64,000 nucleotides of DNA from Verrucomicrobiia bacterium (GTDB lineage: Bacteria; Verrucomicrobiota; Verrucomicrobiia; Limisphaerales; UBA9464), in assembly GCA_019634635.1 (NCBI GenBank), contig JAHCBB010000010.1, positions 124,001 through 188,000 on the forward strand, read 5' to 3'. How positions within the stretch are numbered: the first letter of the stretch is position 1; the number at the start of each line of letters is the position of its first letter. The notes under the pieces were generated by a model. It ran no database searches. It was not told the origin of the DNA and was given only the letters and a program-made list of their open reading frames with translations. The translations under genes were made by a program, and so were the position numbers. Positions 18,279 to 25,661 of the stretch are shown piece after piece.

Positions 18279-20635
18279 CAGCGCCCGTCCCCCTCTCGAA
18301 GTCTCCGGTGCGCGAGGTCGAGGTATTGCTGCACCACCCGGTTGGTGGGTTCAAGCGCCGCCGCCGCCTCAAACTCGGGGATCGCCTCCGCGAATCGGGA
18401 CTGCTGGGCGAGGGCCACGCCCAGGTCCAGTCGCGGCGTGAAGGCCCTGGGGGCCAGCGTGACGGCCTCCCGCAGGGCCGCTTCGGCGCCCGGTGCGTCT
18501 CCAGACTTGGAATGTTCGATGCCCAGCCGATGGTGGATCGCGGCATTCTGCGGATCTCGCGCTGCCGCCTCTGCATAGGCGGCCGCTGCGGCTCCATGGG
18601 AATTCCTGGCCGACAGGATCTCGCCCAGCCGGACCATCGGGAGCGGCGACCGGGGGTGCGCCTCGGCCGTGGCCCGCAGGGCGGCCTCCGCCTCATCGAA
18701 CCGCTCCAGCCCCATCAAGGTCAGGGCGCGATTGACCCGGGCCACCAGATGGTCCGGCACGTCCTCCAGGACGGCATCCAACGCGCCCAGCGCCTGAGCC
18801 CATTGCCCCTCTTCGGCGAGCACGCGGGCCAGGCCGACCCGGGCCTCGATGAAATCGTCCCGCAGCACGAGAGCCTCGCGATACGCGGCCGCTGCGCCGT
18901 CTCGATCACCCGCCTGGGACAGGCTTTCCCCCAACTGATACCACCCCACCACATGTCCCGGCGCCCGGGACACCACCTCCCGGCCCTCCGCGGCCGCTTG
19001 GGGCCATTGGCCGGCGAGTTGATGCAGGCGCGCGAGTTGCTCGCGCAGTTCCCAGTCGTCCGGGTGCTTCCGCACCGTTTCGGCCACGGCCGCGATGGCG
19101 GCGGGCAGGGCGAGGGCCCGTGCCGCAGCGTTGGCCTCGGCAATCCGGTCATCCAGATAGCGGTCTCGAAGCGCGGCATTGCTCTGTTGGGAAAACGGGG
19201 GGCGCTGGGTCACCGTGCGTGCCTGGCCCCACAGCCGGGCCGCGGCATGCGGTGTCCATCCAAGTCGCCCCAGACATCCTTCGTAGGACAGCCATGCGCC
19301 CGTTCTCGTTGGGTCACCGATCAGATCCAGAATTTCCGAGGCAAACATCCGGGCGAGTGCGTAACTGCCTTCGGGACGCAAATGGACGTGCTCGAAGAAC
19401 AGGTCGGCTCCCGGGGGACGGTCCGGATCGGGACCGGTCAGTTGCCGGGCGGCATCCACCAGGCGCACGGTGTTTGTCGGGAAGGATCGTGCGGTGTCGC
19501 GGGTGATCTCCTGGATGCGCGAGTCCGCCCGAAAGCGGAGCGGGTCCAGGTCGCGTGAGGCCTCGAGGTCGGTGCGGCCACCGGTGGCATCCCCTGCGCT
19601 GAGCCGGGCGAGACCGAGGTGGTGGCGGGTCTCGGCGTCCTCGGGACGCAGCGCGGCGGCCTGGATCCAGGCGTCCACTGCCGCGTCCACGTCGGCACCC
19701 TGGTCCGCCTCGAGGGCTTTGGCCACCGCCCGGGCCCATTGGGCGAGCGCCGGAGCATTGGTTTCCAGGCTCCAACGGGATCCAAGCGGCGGGCAGTCGG
19801 GGAGATTCACGGCCATGGTCCCCACAATCACCTTCGCCCCCGATCGGAGTCCGCACGCCACGATCTCGCGGAGGTTGGAGGCATAGTGGTCATACGCCCG
19901 ATCCAGGCCCGGGGAGTCCGGGGGGACCTTCCGGTCGAGGAAGGTTTCCAATCCCGCCCAACGCTGCGTCAGGGAAAGTCCACCGGCAGTCACCGCCTGG
20001 CGGTCCGCGAGCCATTGTCCGAGGGCCGTCCGGCGCACCGCCAGACCCCACCGGATGAGGGCCCGCGAGGGAGGGACTCCGGACGGCACCGCGGCCGGTC
20101 CGAACGGCCCGATGACTTCGTTGTTTCCCGGATAGACCACCCAGAAATCCGCCTGGAGCCGTTGGGAATCCGAGGCGGCGTCGAGAATGGCGTGGGAGTT
20201 CAGGGCGGTGACGGCGGTATTGATCACCTCGATGCGGCGGTCGGGCAGCCGGGCCTCCAGCAGGGCTTGGAGGAAGCGTGAAACGCCAAAGGCCGGTTCC
20301 GGATCCCCAAGGGCGGCGGACTCACCAAAGACCAGAACTCGCAGCGATTCGGCCGGTCGGGTGGCGTCAACGATCCTGGCCCTGGGCATGCGGGCCAGGG
20401 ATGGGCCCACAAACCGCGCCGCGAAATCCGGATTGGGCATGAGGCGTCCGGGAGCCGGGCCGGGGATCCAGAAATCGGCGGGGCGGTGGCGTCCGGTCAG
20501 TCGCAGCCCGAATTCCACGCCGGCGAGGATGGCGAGGGGAAGGAGCAGGGCGGCGATGCGAAATCCGTGCCGCCGGCGGGGACCAGCGTTGGTCGGGCTG
20601 CGTCGCGCAATGACCTTTCGGGGCACCCGGAGCAT
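18278..20635 (-). CDS. SGNH-like hydrolase domain protein with C-terminal TPR array
   Basis: 785 residues. One N-terminal membrane helix (IAALLLPLAILAGVEFGLRL), then an SGNH-like domain (LRVLVFGESAALGDPEPAFG, VINTAVTALNSH, YPGNNEVIG, and the late His in FFEHVHLRPEGSYALA). The canonical GDS is replaced by GES. The last 300 residues are TPR repeats (DDWELREQLARLHQLAGQWP, NAAIHHRLGIEHSKSGDAPG). It probably sits on the periplasmic face of the membrane and could act as an acyl esterase or transferase on glycans, which is inference. First gene of the DUF5989/carbamoyltransferase set. Confidence 0.85.
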   Translation of the reverse strand: MLRVPRKVIARRSPTNAGPRRRHGFRIAALLLPLAILAGVEFGLRLTGRHRPADFWIPGPAPGRLMPNPDFAARFVGPSLARMPRARIVDATRPAESLRVLVFGESAALGDPEPAFGVSRFLQALLEARLPDRRIEVINTAVTALNSHAILDAASDSQRLQADFWVVYPGNNEVIGPFGPAAVPSGVPPSRALIRWGLAVRRTALGQWLADRQAVTAGGLSLTQRWAGLETFLDRKVPPDSPGLDRAYDHYASNLREIVACGLRSGAKVIVGTMAVNLPDCPPLGSRWSLETNAPALAQWARAVAKALEADQGADVDAAVDAWIQAAALRPEDAETRHHLGLARLSAGDATGGRTDLEASRDLDPLRFRADSRIQEITRDTARSFPTNTVRLVDAARQLTGPDPDRPPGADLFFEHVHLRPEGSYALARMFASEILDLIGDPTRTGAWLSYEGCLGRLGWTPHAAARLWGQARTVTQRPPFSQQSNAALRDRYLDDRIAEANAAARALALPAAIAAVAETVRKHPDDWELREQLARLHQLAGQWPQAAAEGREVVSRAPGHVVGWYQLGESLSQAGDRDGAAAAYREALVLRDDFIEARVGLARVLAEEGQWAQALGALDAVLEDVPDHLVARVNRALTLMGLERFDEAEAALRATAEAHPRSPLPMVRLGEILSARNSHGAAAAAYAEAAARDPQNAAIHHRLGIEHSKSGDAPGAEAALREAVTLAPRAFTPRLDLGVALAQQSRFAEAIPEFEAAAALEPTNRVVQQYLDLAHRRLREGDGR

Positions 20636-20982
20636 TTACGTTGGGGGCGGCGGGCCGGCAAGGCGCAACCGTGCCGCCACCATTTCCGGGGCCACCAAGT
20701 TGGCGGAGTGAGTGCGCCGGTGGGGCTCTGCCGAGCTGTGCGTGCAACCGCAAGGTGGGACTGTGGAGACCCCACACGCGGCTCGTGAGGACCTTCGTAG
20801 GGCGCCACCGGCGGTGGCGGCGGGCGCCGCGGCCGAGGATCAAGTGACCGGTTCATTGCTTACGTCGCTCGCGCATGACCGCAGCGGAACTGACGTGGGT
20901 CGCGTTGATACACGCCCCGATCCAACTACCAAGTGGAGGGCGCGCCGGCGCCCGCTCCGGCTTCGGAGCGCGGTTTCATGGA
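20636..20982. repeat. Spacer with a dispersed repeat copy
   Basis: 347 bases upstream of the SGNH/TPR gene. At about 20760-20832 there is a segment reading GTGGAGACCCCACACGCGGC, then TCGTGAGGACCTTCG, CACCGGCGGTGGCGGCGG and GCCGCGGC. It aligns by eye over about 70 bases with 24000-24070. A small hairpin (GTGGG..CCCAC) lies at 20756-20775. No gene is credible here. The minus-strand promoter of the SGNH/TPR gene should lie at the left end. Confidence 0.5.
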
Positions 20983-21894
20983 TCACCCGTGCAGGGCCAG
21001 CCAGACCGCGCCGCCAACGCCCACCAGGCCGCCGGCAACGGACCGGATTCCCGGGCGCTCGCCGTCGAGGGCCCAGGCGAGGGGGATTACCGCAAGGGGC
21101 GTCAGTGCGGTGATGGCCATCACCACCCCCGTTGGCTGCCATTGCAACGCCCACTGGTAGGCGGCGACCCCGAGGGAGGGGCCGCTGAGAGCGTTGACGG
21201 CGATCCACGGAACGGCCGGTCGCCACTTTGGGACACCGTCCGCAGGTCCGACCCGGCCGGCATGGCGGGCCCAAAGCCACCACGCCACGGTGAAAACAAG
21301 CCCGGCCAGGATGCGCTGGTAGGCGACGGACAGGCCGTCCACGGGATGGCCGGCGTCGCGGGCGAGCAATTGCCCGTGGCGGCTCAGGACGGCACCCCAG
21401 GCCTGTCCGGCCGCGGCGATGCCGCCCAGGGCCAGGCCCAGCCAGCCGGCGTGCGCCGCGGGGGACCGTCCCTTGCCGGGAAACAGGGCCAGAACCACGC
21501 CGGCAAGGATGACGCCGCCGGCGGTCAATTGTCCGGCGGTCAACCGGGTGCCCAGCCAGAGCCATTCGGTGAGCGCTGCGATGGGCGCGGCGAGGCACTG
21601 CACCATGAGCGTGGTCAATTGTGCGCCCAGCCGGGGCAGGGCGAGGAACAGGGCGGTGTCGCAAATGCCAAAGCCGATGATGCCGCTGACGAGAAACCAT
21701 CCGAACGACGGACCGCCCAGTCCCACCCCAAATCCGTGTGCCAGGAGTCCGAGGACCACTGTGGCCAGCAGCATGCGGAGCAGGTTCGCGGTCGCGGGAC
21801 CCAGGAGTGAGACCGAGCGTTTTGCCGCGACAGACGACAGGGCGAACAAGACGGCGGCCAGCGCGGCGGCGAACACAGCCGGAAAGCCAATCAC
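20983..21894 (-). CDS. DMT superfamily (EamA) transporter
   Basis: 303 residues with about ten hydrophobic helices in two EamA halves (for example FAAALAAVLFALSSVAAKRS at the start; PTGVVMAITALTPLAVIPLA near the end). The length and the paired 5-helix layout fit drug/metabolite exporters of the inner membrane. Substrate cannot be inferred. It is on the same strand as, and 30 bases after, the PfkB kinase gene. Confidence 0.88.
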   Translation of the reverse strand: MIGFPAVFAAALAAVLFALSSVAAKRSVSLLGPATANLLRMLLATVVLGLLAHGFGVGLGGPSFGWFLVSGIIGFGICDTALFLALPRLGAQLTTLMVQCLAAPIAALTEWLWLGTRLTAGQLTAGGVILAGVVLALFPGKGRSPAAHAGWLGLALGGIAAAGQAWGAVLSRHGQLLARDAGHPVDGLSVAYQRILAGLVFTVAWWLWARHAGRVGPADGVPKWRPAVPWIAVNALSGPSLGVAAYQWALQWQPTGVVMAITALTPLAVIPLAWALDGERPGIRSVAGGLVGVGGAVWLALHG

Positions 21895-21924
21895 ACTGCG
21901 GCATCCGGCGGAAGCCGATGATCT

Positions 21925-22830
21925 TCAGACTCGTTGTGCGTTCGGGGACCGGAACGGAGCGGTCAGGGCCTCCGGGAGTTCCGGAGTGGCGCCGGCCTGG
22001 GTACAGACGAAGGCGGCAATGTCGGTTGCGTGACGCAGGACGGCGTCCAGCGGCCGGCCGGCGAGCCGTCCCACGAGGTAGGCGGCGGTGAAGGCATCGC
22101 CGGCGCCGATGGTGTCCAGCACCGTCACGCTTCGCCCGGGCTCGGTCGTCCAGTGACCGTCGGCCCACGCCCGGCAGCCGCCGGCGCCAAGGGTGACCAG
22201 CACGGTCTCGAGATCAAAGCGCCGGGCCAGGGCCACGACCTGCGACTCCACGCCGCCCTCCAATCCCAGCAATGCCGCCAGCATCGGGAGTTCATCGCCG
22301 CTGAGCTTGAGGATGTCGGCAGCCTGCAGCGACATCTCGACGACGGTGCGGTCCACGAACGGCGGCCGCAGGTTGATGTCACAGAGCACCAGTCGTGACG
22401 CCGCGGATGCGGCAAGGAGGCCGTGGATCGCCTCCCGGGATCGTGTGTTGCGCTGGGCCAGAGTGCCGAAGCACACGGCATCCGCCGTCGCCATCAGGTG
22501 TCGCGCCCCGGATCCCGCCGTGAGGTGGTCCCAGGCTGCCGGCTCATGGATGATGAAGCGGGGTTTGCCGGTGGCATCGAGCTCCACACCCACGGTGCCG
22601 GTCGGAAGGTCGGGGTCAGTGGAGACTGCCGCGGTGTCCACACCCCGGGCCGCCAGCGCGGCGACCGCCTGCCGGCCGGGCGCGTCGTCACCCACGCGGG
22701 AGACGAGGGCGGCGCGGGCGCCCAGGCTGCGGGCATGAACCGCCACATTGGCGGGTGCACCGCCCAATTGGGGGCCGGCGGGCAGGAGGTCCCAGAGCAC
22801 CTCGCCGAGGCAGACGACCGAGGGCGCCAT
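21925..22830 (-). CDS. PfkB-family carbohydrate kinase (fructokinase-like)
   Basis: Phosphorylates a sugar with ATP in the cytoplasm. 301 residues, normal for ribokinase-like enzymes. The N-terminal signature is VVCLGEVLWDLLPAGPQLGG with APANVAVHARSLGA; the C-terminal PfkB signature DTIGAGDAFTAAYLVGRLAG contains the catalytic Asp and the anion-hole Gly residues. The GEVLWD start is typical of fructokinases, which is a suggestion only. It starts 26 bases after the pseudopilin gene and is followed by the transporter gene, so the three may be co-transcribed. Confidence 0.92.
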   Translation of the reverse strand: MAPSVVCLGEVLWDLLPAGPQLGGAPANVAVHARSLGARAALVSRVGDDAPGRQAVAALAARGVDTAAVSTDPDLPTGTVGVELDATGKPRFIIHEPAAWDHLTAGSGARHLMATADAVCFGTLAQRNTRSREAIHGLLAASAASRLVLCDINLRPPFVDRTVVEMSLQAADILKLSGDELPMLAALLGLEGGVESQVVALARRFDLETVLVTLGAGGCRAWADGHWTTEPGRSVTVLDTIGAGDAFTAAYLVGRLAGRPLDAVLRHATDIAAFVCTQAGATPELPEALTAPFRSPNAQRV

Positions 22831-22856
22831 GGCGGTGCGCGGGTGGCGGCGGCTCC

Positions 22857-23648
22857 TCAGCGACCGGCGCGATTGAGCGGATCCCAGAACTGGGAATTTT
22901 CGAGGCCGCGCGCGCCGCCCGACGACGGGTTGACCGGGGGATTGATGGTGATGCCGCGGCGGCTCTCGGAGTGTCCGTCGTTGAACACCACGACGCCGTA
23001 GCCGCGGTGCCGGTTGTTATCAATCCCCTCGAGCCCCTGGCCGCGGGTCATGCCGCTGAACGGCCACCACAGGCTGCTGCTCCAGAAGCCGTCCGCCTTC
23101 GGGATGGAATCGCCGCTGAGAATGTTCAGCGACGGGTTGACGATCGCTGGCCGCTTGAACCACGGGGCGACATCGAACCGCACCCCGCCGACGGTGATCG
23201 TCTCCGGCCCGTAGGGGTGCCGTCCCAGGAAGTAGCCATTGTAACCGTAGCCCACCTTGTGGGCGTCGAAGGCCCACTCCCAGCGCACCCCGGTGTCGGT
23301 CCGTTTGCCCTTGGCGCTCGGGCAGCGGAACAGGTTGGAGGCATTGTTCCCGTAGCTCACGATGGAGGTGCCCCACCAGTTGGTCAGCGCCTGCACCGGG
23401 TTGTCGGATTGTCCGAGATTGCGATGCGCCGGGAAGGTGTCGCGGAATTCGTCGGTGTAGAACTGCATGAACAGGCCGACCTGCTTGAGGTTGTTCATGC
23501 AGGCGGTGCGGTTTGCCTTTTCCTTCGCGTTGGCGAGCGCGGGGAGGAGCATTCCGGCGAGAATGGCGATGATCGCGATCACCACCAGCAGCTCGATCAG
23601 GGTGAATCCGGAAACGCGATTCCGGACCTGGAAGGGCGACGCTTTCAT
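22857..23648 (-). CDS. Type II secretion/prepilin-like protein with H-X9-DG C-terminus
   Basis: 263 residues from the ATG at 23648. The N-terminal class III signal is [20 protein letters not shown] with the +5 Glu, which a prepilin peptidase would cut before Phe. The middle has cysteines ([12 protein letters not shown]) and the C-terminus has [12 protein letters not shown], where His is followed after nine residues by Asp-Gly. That H-X9-DG signature marks a large family of pseudopilins in Planctomycetes and Verrucomicrobia. Their number per genome is usually large and their role unknown. The frame is open upstream, but without coding character. Confidence 0.92.
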   Translation of the reverse strand: MKASPFQVRNRVSGFTLIELLVVIAIIAILAGMLLPALANAKEKANRTACMNNLKQVGLFMQFYTDEFRDTFPAHRNLGQSDNPVQALTNWWGTSIVSYGNNASNLFRCPSAKGKRTDTGVRWEWAFDAHKVGYGYNGYFLGRHPYGPETITVGGVRFDVAPWFKRPAIVNPSLNILSGDSIPKADGFWSSSLWWPFSGMTRGQGLEGIDNNRHRGYGVVVFNDGHSESRRGITINPPVNPSSGGARGLENSQFWDPLNRAGR

Positions 23649-24192
23649 GGGAGGTTCCCTGCTTTTATGAGCGGCGCAGGCCGGCGGGGCCAGACCGAAA
23701 TTGCGCGAATGCGCGCCGGGATGTGGGGCGGCCTCCGGAGCGACTCCAGTTCCCGGCCCGGATCGTTCACACCCTTTTGCGCGGCTGGCTGGAAGCCCGT
23801 CTGACGGCGTTGGCCTCGCGTTGCCCACCGGACCGTATGTTCCCAGGCGGCGCCATGGCGCTGCGCCAGAGGAAGGTTGGGCGAGGGACGATCCCAGGCG
23901 TTGCGGGCAGTCCACCCGCGCACGGCTCGCCGAAGGTTCCCCACCGGGAGAGCGTTGTGAGGCTCCCGACGAGCCGTGCGGCCAACCCGTGGCCCAGCGT
24001 GTGGGGACTCCACCCGCGGACGGTTCGCGAGGACTCTCACCCCACCGGTGGTGGCGGCGGATGCCGCGGCAGGGTGCGAATCCTGCCTGTGGGGCCATGC
24101 ATTTGTGCCCGGACTCCTTCACCAGACGGCGTCGCGCGGACGCGGGCTCAAGCTTGCGCCGGAATCGTCTTTCGCCTGAAGTCGCGACGCTC
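23649..24192. repeat. Spacer with two internal repeat copies and a long inverted repeat
   Basis: 544 bases between divergent genes without a credible gene. Two related segments (about 23908-23950 and 24000-24050) both read ..TCCACCCGCG.ACGG.TCGC.. followed by CCCCACCGG. A 10-bp inverted repeat (GCACGGCTCG 23920-23929 with CGAGCCGTGC 23970-23979) encloses a second one (CGGGAG 23945-23950 with CTCCCG 23963-23968), so the RNA could fold strongly. The right copy also matches the 20760-20832 segment. A tRNA T-arm-like string at 24073-24091 is not part of a full tRNA. Confidence 0.55.
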
Positions 24193-25497
24193 ATGCGTGA
24201 CCTGGTTCCGTCCCCACCGCCGCTGCATCACAACGAACATGCCGAGGTTCGGGAGCTGTTCCGTCGGTTCGTCGTTCCGAGTTACGGGCGGTTTGATCTG
24301 GTGCTGAGCCACGGAGCGGGCAGCAACGTCTGGGATGTCTCGGGGCGGCGGTATCTTGATCTGGGTGGAGGCATCGCCGTGTGCGCGCTGGGGCATGCCC
24401 ATCCAGAGATCACGGAGGCGCTGGTGGCCCAGTCCCGGCGGCTGGTGCATGTCTCCAACCTGTATTACCACGGGCCGCAGGGGCGGCTCGCCGAGCGGCT
24501 GGTCCGGGAGATCGGGCCGGGCAAGGTGTTCTTCTGCAACTCCGGCGCCGAGGCCAACGAAGGGTTGTACAAGCTGGCCCGACGGTTTGGCCACGACGAG
24601 GGACGGTTCGAGATCCTCACGGCGGTGAACTCCTTCCACGGCCGCACCCTGGGGGGCATCGCGGCCAGCGGACAGGACAAGGTGAAGCACGGTTTCGAGC
24701 CGATCATTCCGGGCTTTCGTCATGTGCCGTTCAACGATCTGGACGCCGTCCGCGCAGCGCTGTCGCCCGCCACGGCGGCGGTGCTCATCGAGGGCATCCA
24801 GGGCGAGGGTGGCATCACGCCGGCGACGGCCGCGTACCTCGCGGGGCTTCGACGCCTGTGCGACGAGCACCGGCTGCTGCTCCTGATGGACTCGGTCCAG
24901 TGCGGCCATTTCCGCACCGGGCGGTTCCAGAGCTTCCAGCGGATCCTGGAGGGATTTTCCGGTGCGGAGGCGTTCCTTCCGGACGGCATCTCCATGGCCA
25001 AGTCCCTGGGCGGCGGGTTTCCGATCGGGGCGTTCTGGGTGCGGTCCGAGGCGCAGGGCGTGCCGCTGGCGGATCTCTTCGGTCCCGGGACCCACGGGAC
25101 CACCTACGGGGGCGGCCCGCTGGGCTGTGCCGTCGCGTTGCGGATTCTGGACGTCATCGAGCGGGAGGGCCTTGCGGCGCATGTGCGCACGACGGGCGAC
25201 TGGATTCAGGCGCAGCTCGGGGAGCTTGCCACGGCGTTTCCCGGAGTTGTCCACGGAGTCCGGGGCCTTGGGTTCATGCTGGGACTCGAGCTGCGTTCGC
25301 GTGAGGAGATCCCTGCGTTTGCGCGGGACGAACGGCCCGCGAGCACGCAGCTGGTGCTCCGGCTCCAGGAGGCGGGGGTGCTTACGATTCCAAGCGGCGC
25401 CCGGGTGGTCCGGCTGCTGCCCGCCTTGAACCTGTCCCGGGCGCAGGCTGAGGAAGGGATCACCCTGCTGAAGCAGGTGGTGGGCGCCTGTGCCTGA
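24193..25497 (+). CDS. argD: Acetylornithine/succinylornithine-type class III aminotransferase
   Basis: PLP enzyme; ArgD converts N-acetylglutamate semialdehyde to N-acetylornithine with glutamate in arginine synthesis. 434 residues from the ATG at 24193. Motifs: [53 protein letters not shown], and the PLP lysine Lys270 in [15 protein letters not shown]. The region usually reading DEVQTG.GRTG is [15 protein letters not shown], so the acidic residue after the PLP-contacting Asp is Ser. Followed after 164 bases by alaS. Other class III aminotransferases are possible, but ArgD fits best. Confidence 0.87.
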   Translation: MRDLVPSPPPLHHNEHAEVRELFRRFVVPSYGRFDLVLSHGAGSNVWDVSGRRYLDLGGGIAVCALGHAHPEITEALVAQSRRLVHVSNLYYHGPQGRLAERLVREIGPGKVFFCNSGAEANEGLYKLARRFGHDEGRFEILTAVNSFHGRTLGGIAASGQDKVKHGFEPIIPGFRHVPFNDLDAVRAALSPATAAVLIEGIQGEGGITPATAAYLAGLRRLCDEHRLLLLMDSVQCGHFRTGRFQSFQRILEGFSGAEAFLPDGISMAKSLGGGFPIGAFWVRSEAQGVPLADLFGPGTHGTTYGGGPLGCAVALRILDVIEREGLAAHVRTTGDWIQAQLGELATAFPGVVHGVRGLGFMLGLELRSREEIPAFARDERPASTQLVLRLQEAGVLTIPSGARVVRLLPALNLSRAQAEEGITLLKQVVGACA

Positions 25498-25661
25498 GCT
25501 TGAGCCCGGGCCCCGGCGATTGGGGCCATCGCCGGTCAACTTCCGTCTCGCCCGGCGGTGTCCTCCTCAAATAGCCTCCGGGTTCCGTCTGTGAGCCATC
25601 CTTTCCAGTTGATCCGTTGCCACCGCGGCGTGCCGTCCGGGACGGGGCCCCGGTTTTCCCA

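Noticed and set aside
24041..24095. tRNA-like string with a T-arm (GCAGG..CCTGC) and CCA, and CCCCAC/GTGGGG ends
   Set aside because: Only about 54 bases lie between the pairing ends; no anticodon or D arm can be placed, so it is not a tRNA.
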